A stretch of DNA of 64,000 bases from Mycolicibacterium monacense (GTDB lineage: Bacteria > Actinomycetota > Actinomycetes > Mycobacteriales > Mycobacteriaceae), in contig NZ_AP022617.1 of assembly GCF_010731575.1 (NCBI RefSeq), positions 3,844,001 through 3,908,000 of the forward strand, given 5' to 3'. The notes below the pieces were generated by a model that saw nothing but the letters and a program-made list of their open reading frames with translations, was not told where the DNA came from and searched no databases. How positions within the stretch are numbered: position 1 is the first letter of the stretch; every line of letters begins with the position of its first letter. Below are positions 1 to 9,867 of this stretch, one piece after another. The position numbers and the translations under genes were made by a program.

Positions 1-290
1 TCCGGATCGACTTGTAGTCCGAGCTTATCAATGGTCCGTTGAAGCACGGTTTCACCGTTGAGAAGCTCGGCATACGAAACGACTCGCTCCTGAGAAAATC
101 GGTTGCCTTGATAGATTTCCGTCGCTGAGGTACCCGCTGTGGTTGAGACGAACAATCGAGTAGAGGCTTGGTAAAGGGGAGTTGTCAACATCGTCACTGC
201 AACGGCCGCTAGAACGCCGATCACCGTTGCAACGCTGACGACAATCCATCTGGCCCTCAGAGACTTCACAAAGTCTTGGAAATTCAACAT
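1..290 (-). CDS. Wzz/CpsC-type polysaccharide chain-length protein, 5' end only
   Basis: Open reading frame that starts at the ATG at 288-290 on the minus strand and runs off the window edge, so only about 96 residues are visible. The start is preceded by GAAAGGG, a good ribosome binding site. The N-terminus has a short cytoplasmic stretch (MLNFQDFVKSLRARW), one membrane helix (about residues 15-38), then PLYQASTRLFVS, the signature of the Wzz/YveK/CpsC N-terminal domain, followed by a predicted extracytoplasmic region. Family members set polysaccharide chain length or pair with a tyrosine kinase domain. The next two genes on the same strand also look like envelope polysaccharide functions. 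Whether a C-terminal kinase domain follows cannot be seen. Confidence 0.75.
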   Translation of the reverse strand, partial: MLNFQDFVKSLRARWIVVSVATVIGVLAAVAVTMLTTPLYQASTRLFVSTTAGTSATEIYQGNRFSQERVVSYAELLNGETVLQRTIDKLGLQVDP

Positions 291-471
291 GGCCCTTTCG
301 TAAACTCAGCCCGCATCGAGGCAGCAAACGGTGCCGCTTGCGTAACGTTGCCGGAGGCGTCCCCCATGCCGGCTGTCGGTTTCTGGGGCTGCGTGCGAGC
401 ATCTCGACGTATCGGAGGATCCGTCTGGGCGTCTATCGAGATGGCGCTGCACATAAATCGCTACCGCAGGC

Positions 472-2316
472 CTAGCCTGAGCACGCAGGCACCGATATCT
501 TGGGATCGACAGTGTCAATCAGCGGCTGCACCGGGACGCGTGCAGGGCCGGCTGACGTCGGCTCCGAAAGCCGGAAGCTCAGCTCGCCGGATTGACCGGG
601 CGGTATGCCGAGCTGCACTTCGAAAGTCGGGTGCCCACGCTCGGTCCCGCTGAAGACGGGCACCTGTTGTCCGTCGACCAACGCGCTTACCAACGTCGCG
701 CCTGTCGTCGCCAGCAGACGGACGGAGGTGACCATCGCACCTTTGGGCACGTCTAGCGGAACATCTGGGCGAATTCCTGGCGCCGTGGCGACGTAATCCG
801 GAAGCCCCGTCTTCGGCGCCTCGTTCGCCAGCCGAATGGTGACGGTGGACATTCTTGTGTCTGCATTACATCCGTCAGCGACGTACTCGATCTGCCTTCT
901 CAGGTAGTAGTCGAGCTTATTCCCGCCCAAGTTATTGATGACGACCTCGGCGTACGGCGCGGGATCATCGGGAACCACATGAGCCAGCGGAGTTTCTTCG
1001 AGTAGTTCCTGCTCGGCAGGCACCGAACCCCACACTGCAATCCGACGCTCGCCCACGGCCTTCCCAAGTGCGTCGAGCAGCTTCTGAGGCGATTCGATTC
1101 GTCCCGTGATCTTTCGGACCACTTCGTTGGCGATGTCTTGGAGATACGTCTTGCGCGCCGTCTGATCCGTGGGGAAACGGCTGTACGCGGTCGACTCGGT
1201 GAGTTCGACGACGTTGTCCTTGGTAATCACCTCACCGTCGGGCATCCGCACCGGGCCTACTGCTCCGAGCACGTAACTCAGCGTCACCGGATCGAGAAGG
1301 ATGACGCCGTCGACGTTCATCCCCGTCTGCTCCGCCCACATCGACTTCCAAATCTGGGCTGCGTATGGGAAGTGAGAGCTCAGGTTGCTGTTACGGAAAT
1401 CCGTCATCGGATTGGTGAATCCATACATATCCGCGAACTCACGACCCAAGTCCACCGAAGCCGAGGCGCCGTCCAGATCTCGATTTGATGCCAAGGTGTC
1501 GACAGTCGCGGTGCCGTTGTCGAACCGCAGAATGCCGAACCCACCGAGTAGGCCTCCGGTGCCCCGCGCTTCGGCATTCGTCTGAAATGCCATGAAGTAC
1601 GTACGAGCGCCGTCCGCGCCCATCATCGACGGCGCGAGACGCGCAGCCAGCGCCGTGTTGTCAAGTAGGCCAGCGACATTGGACGTTTGTTCCTGCAATT
1701 GCGATCGAGCGTCGCGCAGGAGTGACACGTAGCCCGGATCAGAAATCGCTTTCGCATTCTCATCAAGCTCGGTGGCGGCCGCTGCCAGCGCGGTCAGATC
1801 GGGTTCGCGTTCGCGGAGCGCCTGAACGTCTACACGGCTCCCTTGCAGCAGTTGATCGGGTGAGAGTACGGCGCCGACATCTGCAGCTGGCTGCAGTACA
1901 TCGGCCGCGAGACCGAGTACGACGTCGGAGATTTCTTGGCCTGTGGTGAACGGATCACCTAACCACGGCACCGCCGAAGCAATACTCCAGGGAATCGAAT
2001 GAGTCGCGTCACGCGCATCCTCTGCGTGAGAAAGCGCTTCATCTGCAAATTTGGCTGCACCTTCGGTGTCGCCCTCTAACAGCGCATCTTTCGCCTGTTG
2101 CGCGCTGCTCCGCGCTGCCTCCAGGTTCGACTTCGCCTGGACAGCTCGGACAGCGAGCCAACACCCGAACACGACGCATACAAGCAAGAGAAACGCGCCG
2201 GCGGCGAAGGCGATGTGACGGCGCCGAAGATGTCGAAACATCCTCGGCAGTCCCTTTCCGTCGTTGGAATAAGTCGAATTCTCAATCGGTTCACTGCCGT
2301 CATTCGCTTCACGCAT
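472..2316 (-). CDS. DUF4012 domain membrane protein
   Basis: About 614 residues. The chosen start is the ATG at 2316; a TTG two codons upstream is also in frame. One N-terminal membrane helix (about residues 33-55, HIAFAAGAFLLLVCVVFGCW) is followed by an Ala/Glu-rich helical segment and a large extracytoplasmic domain. The middle part contains YFMAFQTNAEARGTGG, GGFGILRFDNG and DGVILLDPVTLSYVLGAVG, typical of DUF4012 proteins of actinobacteria. These are usually found in exopolysaccharide or glycan loci and their biochemical role is not known. Here it lies between a Wzz-type gene and a UDP-glucose dehydrogenase, which fits a surface polysaccharide cluster. The 181-nt gap to the Wzz gene shows no clear gene. 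Confidence 0.8.
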   Translation of the reverse strand: MREANDGSEPIENSTYSNDGKGLPRMFRHLRRRHIAFAAGAFLLLVCVVFGCWLAVRAVQAKSNLEAARSSAQQAKDALLEGDTEGAAKFADEALSHAEDARDATHSIPWSIASAVPWLGDPFTTGQEISDVVLGLAADVLQPAADVGAVLSPDQLLQGSRVDVQALREREPDLTALAAAATELDENAKAISDPGYVSLLRDARSQLQEQTSNVAGLLDNTALAARLAPSMMGADGARTYFMAFQTNAEARGTGGLLGGFGILRFDNGTATVDTLASNRDLDGASASVDLGREFADMYGFTNPMTDFRNSNLSSHFPYAAQIWKSMWAEQTGMNVDGVILLDPVTLSYVLGAVGPVRMPDGEVITKDNVVELTESTAYSRFPTDQTARKTYLQDIANEVVRKITGRIESPQKLLDALGKAVGERRIAVWGSVPAEQELLEETPLAHVVPDDPAPYAEVVINNLGGNKLDYYLRRQIEYVADGCNADTRMSTVTIRLANEAPKTGLPDYVATAPGIRPDVPLDVPKGAMVTSVRLLATTGATLVSALVDGQQVPVFSGTERGHPTFEVQLGIPPGQSGELSFRLSEPTSAGPARVPVQPLIDTVDPKISVPACSG

Positions 2317-2446
2317 GGACAACCGTTGCGTGTATACGGGGACTCAATGATGAATCGCGTCCAGCTGAAATTCTGATTCGCATAGCAGGCAGCGCAGGTG
2401 CGGTTCCTCGAAAGGAAACCGCACCCGACGTGTCGCCAAGGGCCGG

Positions 2447-2809
2447 TTAGCCGCGGCCCGTGTCGTACGGCCCGATCTGGAAGAAGCGCTGCACGGCAGT
2501 GATGACCGCCTGGGCGAAAGCCACGACCGGTGCAATGAATCCTCGAGCGACCTCGAAGACCAGTGCGCCGAACCGTTCGATGATGGTACGGCCATTCTCC
2601 AGCCAGGCCGGCTGCTCAGCGATGTTCATGATCGGGCTCAACGGCGCATCGATCAGCATCTGCGTCACCGGAGCAATGGGCGCCGGCGCAGCGGGCTCGG
2701 CATTGGCAACTACCGCCGGGAAGGCAGCAGCGGCAGCGACTGCGCACGCCGCGGTACCCACCTGCAGTCGAGTAACTCCCCCACGAAAATGTGTCGCCAT
2801 AGTCGACAT
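2447..2809 (-). CDS. small secreted mycobacterial protein
   Basis: 120 residues with a probable Sec signal peptide: a basic N-terminus (THFRGGVTRL), a hydrophobic Ala/Val core and a likely cleavage after AVVANAEP. The mature part is short, Pro/Ala-rich at first and then amphipathic (APVVAFAQAVITAVQRFFQ), ending in GPYDTGRG. The start at 2809 is supported by AAGGGGGGAAC directly before the ATG. No catalytic motif is visible and the family is not recognised by name. It is the middle gene of a minus-strand group with polysaccharide genes, but the 130-nt gap to the DUF4012 gene allows independent transcription. Confidence 0.7.
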   Translation of the reverse strand: MSTMATHFRGGVTRLQVGTAACAVAAAAAFPAVVANAEPAAPAPIAPVTQMLIDAPLSPIMNIAEQPAWLENGRTIIERFGALVFEVARGFIAPVVAFAQAVITAVQRFFQIGPYDTGRG

Positions 2810-3448
2810 GTTCCCCCCTTTTATTTAGAACGCCTTTAGTGAGCAAAGTTTCTCAGACCCTAGTGGCGGTGTCAACCGGAACTCGCGGGCCGTACGTCGT
2901 GACGGTATCTGGACGAAATATACACGCCGGCGTCGATTCACCACGGCCCGAATCGCTTCGGCAATACGATCCTCGTCCGCGCGCCGCCGGACCGGCTATC
3001 AGGGCAGGTCATCAGTTGCGATACATGCACCCTAGCGTCACGCAACACCTGCGAAACAATGTCGATTTGCCCATCAGCCTCGGCATTTCTGTGCTTGTCG
3101 ACACCATTGGCGGCCAATCCCCCCGGGGCGAAGGTTTGCCAGTACTCGACTTGCCTGCATGTGCAATCGGCAAACCGCTCCCGTCGATCTACTACTCGCC
3201 GGATGCATGGTGTTCCGAACCGACACAGAACCAGTGTGTCGTTAAATTTGCGTGAACTGCTCGGCACCAGTGTCGCCGAACTCTCGCACGGCCCGGCGAG
3301 CCGTCGAACTCAGATCGTCAAGTACCCGGGGTCGATTCCGACACCTCGTGCGCGTTCGGCTCGGGAATGCGGGTCGCACCAGCGGCCGCCGGCAGAAATG
3401 CAAATTACGGGACCCACTCTGCGAATTACCAAGGCCTGCTCGTCATGC
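2810..3448. other. 639-nt intergenic region, no supported gene
   Basis: Stretch between the small secreted protein and the UDP-glucose dehydrogenase, visibly more A/T-rich than its surroundings (for example ATATACACG and AAATTTGCG). Open frames exist on both strands but they overlap each other, have no recognisable domain, no convincing ribosome binding site and uneven composition. It probably contains the promoter for the secreted-protein gene and may be remnant DNA. I see no repeat, tRNA or transposase in it. Confidence 0.5.
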
Positions 3449-4777
3449 CTACGGCCGACCGATCCCCCGGTACGTCCAGCCGGCATCGCGCCACATCTGC
3501 GGGCTGAGACAGTTCCGTCCGTCGATAATGATGCGTCGGCGCACGGCCTCACCGAGCTCATCGGGATCTATTGCGACGAACTGCTTCCACTCGGTCAGGA
3601 TCATCACCACGTCAGCGCCCGCGCACGCCTCATGAATGCCTGACGCGTACGCCAGAGTCGGGAACAGCTGCCGTGCGTTCTGCATGGCCTCTGGGTCGTA
3701 CACGCTCACCGCTGCACCCTGCAGCTGCATCTGCCCCGCGATGTTCAAGGCTGGTGAATCGCGCACGTCATCGGAATCCGGTTTGAACGCTGCGCCCAGC
3801 ACCGCCACCCGGGTGCCGACAAACGAGCCGCCCGCCGCCTCACGCGCCAACTCCACCACCTTGTTGCGCCGCCGCATGTTGATGCTGTCCACTTCACGCA
3901 GCAGCGCGAATGCCTGACCGGCCCCGAGCTCACCGGCCATCGCGATAAACGCACGGATATCCTTCGGAAGGCATCCACCGCCAAAGCCGATTCCAGCATT
4001 GAGGAAGCGCCGGCCGATCCGCGCGTCGTGCCCTATTGCATCCGCCAGTACCGACACATCTGCACCGGTGGCTTCACAGATTTCGGCGATGGCGTTGATG
4101 AAGGAGATCTTCGTGGCTAGAAAGGCATTCGCGGATGTCTTGACCAGCTCGGCAGTCGCCAGATCGGTGACCAGAAACGGGATGCTCTCCTCGATCACCG
4201 GCGCGTAGATCTCGCGCGCGACGGCTTCCGCGTTGCCAGGACGGTCGCGATCGACGCCTAGGACGATTCGGTCGGGATGCAGCGTGTCATTGACCGCGAA
4301 CCCCTCCCTCAGGAATTCCGGATTCCATGCCAACTCAGCCTGCTCACCTGAGGGCGCCAGTTTGCGCAATCGGGCACCCAACCGCGCCGCCGTCCCAGCG
4401 GGCACCGTCGACTTTCCGAAGATCACCGCCGGACGGGTCAGCAGCGGGGCGAGCGACTCGACCACCCCGTCGACATAACGCAAATCAGCGGCGAGTTCGC
4501 CGTGCTTCTGCGGAGTTCCGACGGCGATAAAGTGAACGTCCGCGAACTCGGCAGCTTCCTCGTACGACGTTGTGAACCGCAACCGCCCAGCCTTGATGTT
4601 CGAACGTAGAACGTCTGGCAGGCCGGGCTCGAAAAAGGGAAGCTCACCCGCGGCAAGCTTCGCCAGCTTGCCCTCGTCGATGTCGACACCGAGCACCTGG
4701 TGACCCAACTCGGCCATGCATGCGGCGTGGGTGGCACCGAGGTAGCCGGTGCCGAATACTGCGATGCGGCGACTCAT
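3449..4777 (-). CDS. udgA: UDP-glucose 6-dehydrogenase
   Basis: 442 residues, full length for the UDP-glucose/GDP-mannose dehydrogenase family. It oxidises UDP-glucose twice with NAD to UDP-glucuronate in the cytoplasm, a precursor for acidic polysaccharides. The N-terminal Rossmann fold shows GTGYLGATHAACMAELGH, with Asp of VDID binding NAD. The EFLREGFAVND loop is at about residue 155, and the catalytic cysteine sits in FGGGCLPKD at about residue 265. The C-terminal UDP-binding domain includes GAAFKPDSDDVRDSP and ends near WTYRGIGRP. It is closely like mycobacterial UdgA (Rv0322 in M. tuberculosis, from memory). Location beside Wzz and DUF4012 genes fits supply of glucuronate for an envelope polysaccharide. 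Confidence 0.93.
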   Translation of the reverse strand: MSRRIAVFGTGYLGATHAACMAELGHQVLGVDIDEGKLAKLAAGELPFFEPGLPDVLRSNIKAGRLRFTTSYEEAAEFADVHFIAVGTPQKHGELAADLRYVDGVVESLAPLLTRPAVIFGKSTVPAGTAARLGARLRKLAPSGEQAELAWNPEFLREGFAVNDTLHPDRIVLGVDRDRPGNAEAVAREIYAPVIEESIPFLVTDLATAELVKTSANAFLATKISFINAIAEICEATGADVSVLADAIGHDARIGRRFLNAGIGFGGGCLPKDIRAFIAMAGELGAGQAFALLREVDSINMRRRNKVVELAREAAGGSFVGTRVAVLGAAFKPDSDDVRDSPALNIAGQMQLQGAAVSVYDPEAMQNARQLFPTLAYASGIHEACAGADVVMILTEWKQFVAIDPDELGEAVRRRIIIDGRNCLSPQMWRDAGWTYRGIGRP

Positions 4778-4985
4778 GTTCCCCCCAAGAAACTCTCGCG
4801 CGTGATCATAGCGGGCACTTCGCCCCTTCGCTTCAGAGGCGGAGCACAGCGGGAACCGACCGGGCCATCCGCGCGTTACGTTCCGGAGCGGGATGTGAGG
4901 GAGCGAAACCGTGGCCGTAAAACGAGAATCTTACGAAGTCCGCGAATTTCAGTCACATATCCTTTGCTGCCATTAGCTTGGCGAC

Positions 4986-5174
4986 ATGAGCGGTCCACAG
5001 GCGTACCTCGTCTCGAGCTGGCTTAACAACCGCGCACAGTGCCAATGCGGTTACGAGGGCAAACGCCGCTGGTTTCGCGGGAACGCCGTCCTCGATGTCA
5101 TCGATCACTGTCAGGTCACCAAGCACAAGCCGGTCGGACTGCCCGCAGGCAAGAACCAGATGCAAGCGCTCTGA
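4986..5174 (+). CDS. small Cys-containing protein, 62 aa, tentative
   Basis: Short frame MSGPQAYLVSSWLNNR followed by AQCQCGYEGKRRWFRG and a segment with DVIDHCQ. The two cysteines of CQCG plus C and H in HCQ could make a small metal site. The amino-acid composition looks protein-like and the frame ends just before a strong hairpin. There is no clear ribosome binding site, and the frame on the other strand (4953-5180) is also open. A leaderless start is possible. I do not recognise a named family, and the call rests on composition and context only. Confidence 0.42.
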   Translation: MSGPQAYLVSSWLNNRAQCQCGYEGKRRWFRGNAVLDVIDHCQVTKHKPVGLPAGKNQMQAL

Positions 5175-5187
5175 CCCCACAGACGCC

Positions 5188-5216
5188 GAACGCCCCCACC
5201 AATGGCAGGGGCGTTC
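5188..5216. terminator. bidirectional hairpin terminator after rplA
   Basis: Perfect 9-bp stem: GAACGCCCC at 5188-5196 pairs with GGGGCGTTC at 5208-5216 across an 11-nt loop. It lies 50 nt after the rplA stop on the minus strand and 13 nt after the small plus-strand frame. No long T tract follows, which is usual for mycobacteria. Confidence 0.65.
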
Positions 5217-5266
5217 AGACGTTAGAGACTTACGCCTCAGAGCCTATGGTCGGCTCCGGCTGGCGC

Positions 5267-5974
5267 CTACGCCTCGGCGAAGTTACGCGTCACCTGCGGG
5301 TCCACCGGGATGCCCGGGCCCGTGGTCGTCGACACGACGATCTTCTTCAGGTAGCGGCCCTTCGACGCCGACGGCTTGGCCCGCAGGATCTCATCCAGCG
5401 CGGCGCCGTAGTTCTCGGCCAGCTTCTTCTCGTCGAACGAGGCCTTGCCGATCACGATGTGCAGGTTGGCCTGCTTGTCCACGCGGAAGTTGATCTTGCC
5501 GCCCTTGATGTCGGACACGGCCTTGGCCACATCCGCGGTCACCGTGCCGGTCTTCGGGTTCGGCATCAGGCCACGCGGGCCCAGGATGCGCGCGATCCGG
5601 CCGACCTTGGCCATCTGATCCGGCGTCGCGATCGCCGCGTCGAAGTCGAGCATGCCGCCCTGGATCTGCTCGATCAGGTCGTCGCTGCCGACGATGTCCG
5701 CACCCGCGGCCGCGGCCTGCTCGGCCTTGTCACCCACGGCGAACACCGCGACGCGCGCGGTCTTACCGGTGCCGTGCGGCAGGTTCACGGTGCCGCGGAC
5801 CATCTGATCGGCTTTACGCGGGTCGACGCCCAACCGGATCGCGACCTCGACGGTGGCGTCCTGCTTCTTCGACGACGTCTCCTTGGCCAGCTTCGCGGCC
5901 TCGAGCGGCGAGTAGAGCTTGGTCTTGTCGACCTTCTCGGCGGCTTCGCGGTATGCCTTGCTGTTCTTGCTCAT
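5267..5974 (-). CDS. rplA: 50S ribosomal protein L1
   Basis: 235 residues, the normal length for bacterial L1. It binds 23S rRNA at the mobile L1 stalk and helps release of E-site tRNA; in many bacteria it also represses its own operon. Typical blocks are visible: [16 protein letters not shown] at the N-terminus, [41 protein letters not shown] and the C-terminal GPGIPVD. The start is preceded by GTAGGAG. It is the last gene of the secE-nusG-rplK-rplA order common to bacteria, and is separated from rplK by 136 nt that hold a long hairpin repeat. Confidence 0.98.
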   Translation of the reverse strand: MSKNSKAYREAAEKVDKTKLYSPLEAAKLAKETSSKKQDATVEVAIRLGVDPRKADQMVRGTVNLPHGTGKTARVAVFAVGDKAEQAAAAGADIVGSDDLIEQIQGGMLDFDAAIATPDQMAKVGRIARILGPRGLMPNPKTGTVTADVAKAVSDIKGGKINFRVDKQANLHIVIGKASFDEKKLAENYGAALDEILRAKPSASKGRYLKKIVVSTTTGPGIPVDPQVTRNFAEA

Positions 5975-6036
5975 TGATTTCTCCTACTCAGAGTTGTGGT
6001 TGGCGGGCCGGAGCTGGCCCTCCCACGGATGACATT

Positions 6037-6097
6037 GTCGAGATTGCGCTCACGGTTGTGAAAGACAGGAATTCGCAACCCTCAGTGCAATCTCGAC
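6037..6097. repeat. long imperfect inverted repeat between rplK and rplA
   Basis: Two 26-nt arms (6037-6062 and 6072-6097) form a hairpin with a 9-nt loop; 22 of 26 positions pair. The outer 11 bp are perfect: GTCGAGATTGC against GCAATCTCGAC. It sits inside the L11-L1 operon, so it would be transcribed as a stem-loop between the two coding regions. Only one copy was noticed in this window. Confidence 0.7.
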
Positions 6098-6110
6098 GGA
6101 TCACGTCGAA

Positions 6111-6539
6111 CTACTCGACGGTGATGCCCATCGACCGGGCGGTGCCGGCGATGATCTTGGCGGCCTGATCGATGTCGTTGGCGTTCAGGTCCGACTTCTT
6201 GGTCTCGGCGATCTCGCGCACCTGATCCCACGTCACCTTTGCGACCTTGGTCTTGTGCGGCTCACCGGAACCCTTCGGCACACCGGCGGCCTTCAGCAGC
6301 AGCTTGGCTGCCGGCGGCGTCTTGAGTGCGAAGGTGAAGCTGCGGTCCTCGTAGACGGTGATCTCCACGGGGATGACGTTGCCGCGCTGCGACTCGGTCG
6401 CGGCGTTGTACGCCTTGCAGAACTCCATGATGTTGACGCCGTGCTGACCGAGCGCCGGACCCACGGGCGGGGCGGGGTTGGCCTGCCCGGCCTGGATCTG
6501 CAGCTTGATCAGCCCGGTGACCTTCTTCTTCGGGGCCAT
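6111..6539 (-). CDS. rplK: 50S ribosomal protein L11
   Basis: 142 residues, standard length. L11 binds the GTPase-associated centre of 23S rRNA together with L10/L12 and is required for stringent-response sensing by RelA. Visible signatures are the N-terminal [21 protein letters not shown] with the conserved proline-rich turn, [13 protein letters not shown], and the C-terminal RNA-binding part ending [11 protein letters not shown]. The start codon ATG at 6539 follows GAAGAGGAAC. The gene is co-directional with nusG, 34 nt away, and with rplA. Confidence 0.98.
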   Translation of the reverse strand: MAPKKKVTGLIKLQIQAGQANPAPPVGPALGQHGVNIMEFCKAYNAATESQRGNVIPVEITVYEDRSFTFALKTPPAAKLLLKAAGVPKGSGEPHKTKVAKVTWDQVREIAETKKSDLNANDIDQAAKIIAGTARSMGITVE

Positions 6540-6573
6540 GCTGTGTGTGTTCCTCTTCTTTTCGGGGCTTGAG

Positions 6574-7407
<834 letters not shown>

Positions 7408-7425
7408 TTACCGGTCGATCCTCGG

Positions 7426-7869
7426 CTATTCGCCGAACACCAGGCCGACCAGTCGGGCCATGCCATAGTCGAACCCGGCGATCAGCGCCACCATGAAGGC
7501 GAGGAAGACGAGCACCACGCTGGTGTAGCTGACCATCTGCTTGCGGTTCGGCCAGATGACCTTGCGCAGCTCGGCGACGACCTGCTTGATGTAGTTGACG
7601 ACGAACAGGAACGGGTTCGGGTACCGACCCGGCTCCTTCTTCGCGGTCTTCTTCTTCGTGCCGGAACCGTTCTCCGTGCCCGAGCTCTCGGTCAGCTCGG
7701 TGGCGTCGGATTCGGCGTCGGTCTCGACGGCCGCACGTCGCGTCCGCTTGCCGGTTGGGCGCAGCGGCCGGGTCACCACAGCTGTCTGACCGCGGGTGTC
7801 GTCGACGCCGTCGGTCCCTGCGTCGTCACCGGTGCCTGCGGAGCCGGCACTATCGCGCTCGTCGCTCAC
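7426..7869 (-). CDS. secE: preprotein translocase subunit SecE
   Basis: 147 residues from the GTG at 7869 (VSDERDSAGSAG), which has GAAAGG upstream and matches the known mycobacterial SecE start. The frame is open further upstream, but an earlier start would read through the tRNA-Trp gene. The N-terminal 85 residues are a charged cytoplasmic extension (TGKRTRRAA, TKKKTAKKEP). The conserved SecE core follows: NYIKQVVAELRKVIWPNRKQM, then a single membrane helix (YTSVVLVFLAFMVALIAGFD). SecE clamps SecY in the protein export channel. It is followed by nusG after 36 nt. Confidence 0.96.
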   Translation of the reverse strand: MSDERDSAGSAGTGDDAGTDGVDDTRGQTAVVTRPLRPTGKRTRRAAVETDAESDATELTESSGTENGSGTKKKTAKKEPGRYPNPFLFVVNYIKQVVAELRKVIWPNRKQMVSYTSVVLVFLAFMVALIAGFDYGMARLVGLVFGE

Positions 7870-7954
7870 CGCATGCCTTTCGTCTCGGGTTCGTGTGGAC
7901 TCTTCGTACTCATCATCACTGTCCAGTGTCCACGCTTGTCCAGTATTCAGTTGG

Positions 7955-8027
<73 letters not shown>

Positions 8028-8184
8028 TCAGCGACGACAACGCTGGCACTGTTGTCACCGCGTACGGGGCTCACACAATTCGCGCGCTTCCAGACGTTCA
8101 GTCGGAAGCGCGCTGTAATGGGAAAACCCCGGTTACCGAGTTTAGCGCGCTGTCAGTCGGACTTCCTAATCCGCTGCCCAGCGA

Positions 8185-8694
8185 CTACTCGCCGACGGCC
8201 GTGCGGACCACCTGACCCGTCTCCGGATCCCACTTCGCCGAAATCGAGTTGTCACCCTCGTGGCCCATCAGCGTGGTGAACGACTCCATGACCACCGCGC
8301 CCGTCGGGTCGGTCAGCACGTTGCGGGTGGTGACGATGTCGGCGCCGAACCGCTCGTCGACGGTCTCGATGTACATCGTCCCGGTCAGCGCATCGCCGGC
8401 CACGATCGGCCGGTGGAAGAGGAACTTCTGGTCGACCTGGACGATCTGCAGGGTCTCCAGCCCGACGTCGACGTGCTGGAAGAAGTGGTTCTGGATCATC
8501 ACCGCGAAGATCGACATGAACGTCGGCGGCGCGATCAGCGCGTCGTGCCCCAGTTCGGCCGCGGCGCCCTCGTCGAGGGTGGCCGGATCGGTGACCTTCA
8601 CGGACTTGGCGTACTGACGGATCTGTTCGCGGCCCACCACGAACGTGTCGGGGTACTTCCAGACCATGCCGCGGATGTCGGTTTTGAGTGCCAT
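8185..8694 (-). CDS. hadC: (3R)-hydroxyacyl-ACP dehydratase subunit HadC
   Basis: 169 residues with a MaoC-like hot-dog N-terminal fold (WKYPDTFVVGREQIRQYAKSVK) closely resembling HadA. HadC pairs with HadB in the FAS-II cycle to dehydrate longer beta-hydroxyacyl-ACP intermediates of mycolic acid synthesis. As in known HadC, the chain lacks the full hydratase-2 catalytic motif, which HadB supplies. Visible blocks are LIAPPTFMSIFAVMIQNH, QIVQVDQKFLFHRPI and the GTMYIETVDERFGADIVTTRN strand. It is the third gene of hadA-hadB-hadC, 15 nt after hadB, with ribosome binding site GGGAGAACG. Confidence 0.95.
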   Translation of the reverse strand: MALKTDIRGMVWKYPDTFVVGREQIRQYAKSVKVTDPATLDEGAAAELGHDALIAPPTFMSIFAVMIQNHFFQHVDVGLETLQIVQVDQKFLFHRPIVAGDALTGTMYIETVDERFGADIVTTRNVLTDPTGAVVMESFTTLMGHEGDNSISAKWDPETGQVVRTAVGE

Positions 8695-8709
8695 GAAACG
8701 TTCTCCCGC

Positions 8710-9138
8710 CTACGCCAGCGTCGCGACCGCGACGGCGCGACCGAAGATCTTCTTGCCGCCGGCGGTGGCCGCCAGCGCGATGGTCACCGACTTCGTCTCG
8801 GGGTCAGCCGATTTCACGCGGCCGGTGAAGACGATGTCGGCGCCCTTGCCGTCGTTGGGGACGGGCACGACGGCGGTGAACCGCACGTTGTACTCCTTGA
8901 CCGCGGCCGGGTCGCCCACCCAGGAGGTGATGTAGCCGCCGCCGAGTCCCATCGTCAGCATGCCGTGCGCGATGGCGGTGTCGAGTCCGACCTGCTTGGC
9001 GATCTCGTCATCCCAGTGGATGGGGTTGAGGTCGCCGGAGACGCCGGCGTAGTTCACCAGGTCCTGGCGGGTCAGGGTGATCACCTTTTCCGGGAGCTGA
9101 TCGCCGACCTTGACCGAATCGAACTCACGCAATGCCAT
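8710..9138 (-). CDS. hadB: (3R)-hydroxyacyl-ACP dehydratase subunit HadB
   Basis: 142 residues from the ATG at 9138 (MALREFDSVKVGDQLPE), the same length as M. tuberculosis HadB; the frame is open further upstream but that part is the shadow of hadA. It carries the hydratase-2 motif: YAGVSGDLNPIHWDDEIA with catalytic Asp and His, and AHGMLTMGLGGGY. It is the catalytic subunit shared by the HadAB and HadBC dehydratases of FAS-II. The start lies 14 nt inside the end of hadA, so translation is probably coupled. Confidence 0.96.
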   Translation of the reverse strand: MALREFDSVKVGDQLPEKVITLTRQDLVNYAGVSGDLNPIHWDDEIAKQVGLDTAIAHGMLTMGLGGGYITSWVGDPAAVKEYNVRFTAVVPVPNDGKGADIVFTGRVKSADPETKSVTIALAATAGGKKIFGRAVAVATLA

Positions 9139-9604
9139 TGCTGAAGCCACTCTCTCCGTCTTCGTCGCTACGCCCCGCGAGGGTGGTGTAGCACTCCTGT
9201 ACGACGTCACCCTTGTCATTGGTGATGACGTTCCTGGTGGTGATGATGTCGGTGCCGTGCGCCTTGCGAATCGAGTCGATGTAGACGTCGCAGTACAGCG
9301 TGTCGCCGGCCTTGATCGGCTGGACGAATTTGAGCACCTGGTCGACCTGGACGATCTGGGCATCCGAGATGGCGATGTTGTTCGCCTCGAACATCGCGTA
9401 CTGCGCCTGGTAGCCGAACACCGAGATGAACGTCAGCGGCGCGAGCAACGCATCGGAGCCGAGTTCGGCGGCGGCCTTCTCGTCGAAGAACGCGGCATCG
9501 TCGTTCTTGACGGCGACGGCGTACTCACGAATCTTCTCGCGGCCCACGACATAGTGGTCGGGGTGGCGGTAATGCGTCCCGACGTAGTTGTCCAAGAAAG
9601 ACAC
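9125..9604 (-). CDS. hadA: (3R)-hydroxyacyl-ACP dehydratase subunit HadA
   Basis: 159 residues starting at a GTG (9602-9604) with only weak Shine-Dalgarno upstream. Single hot-dog fold: VGTHYRHPDHYVVGREKIREYAVAVKNDD, LLAPLTFISVFGYQAQ, QIVQVDQVLKFVQPIKAGD and GTDIITTRNVITND. HadA combines with HadB as the early FAS-II dehydratase; in M. tuberculosis it is the target class of thiacetazone-type drugs. It is the first gene of the hadABC operon and follows rpmG and tRNA genes, the same order as around Rv0634B-Rv0637. Confidence 0.96.
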   Translation of the reverse strand: MSFLDNYVGTHYRHPDHYVVGREKIREYAVAVKNDDAAFFDEKAAAELGSDALLAPLTFISVFGYQAQYAMFEANNIAISDAQIVQVDQVLKFVQPIKAGDTLYCDVYIDSIRKAHGTDIITTRNVITNDKGDVVQECYTTLAGRSDEDGESGFSNGIA

Positions 9605-9655
9605 GAGTGATGAACCTAACTAGTCAACCCCTGGCATAGCCAACGGGTTGACCGA

Positions 9656-9823
9656 TCAGCGCGACTCCTTGTGCGCACGGTGCACACCGCAGTTCGGGCA
9701 GAACTTCTTGAGCTCCAGCCGGTCGGGATCGTTGCGGCGGTTCTTCTTCGTGATGTAGTTACGGTGCTTGCACACCTCGCAGGCCAAGGTGATCTTCGGC
9801 CGGACGTCGGTACTGGAGGCCAC
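9656..9823 (-). CDS. rpmG: 50S ribosomal protein L33, zinc-ribbon form
   Basis: 55-residue frame starting at GTG 9823 ([18 protein letters not shown]) and ending HRAHKESR. L33 signatures: [18 protein letters not shown], then [16 protein letters not shown]. Two CxxC pairs (CEVC and CPNC) mark the zinc-binding form. AAAGAGGG precedes the start. It lies between hadA and tRNA-Met on the same strand, 52 nt upstream of hadA, and may be transcribed together with the had genes. Confidence 0.97.
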   Translation of the reverse strand: MASSTDVRPKITLACEVCKHRNYITKKNRRNDPDRLELKKFCPNCGVHRAHKESR

Positions 9824-9867
9824 GTCAGCTGCCCTCTTTCAAATCTCGTGTCGTTGCTCGTGCTCTG

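Noticed and set aside
2839..3643. Overlapping open frames on both strands in the intergenic region
   Set aside because: They overlap each other, lack ribosome binding sites and domains, and have irregular composition; treated as noncoding.
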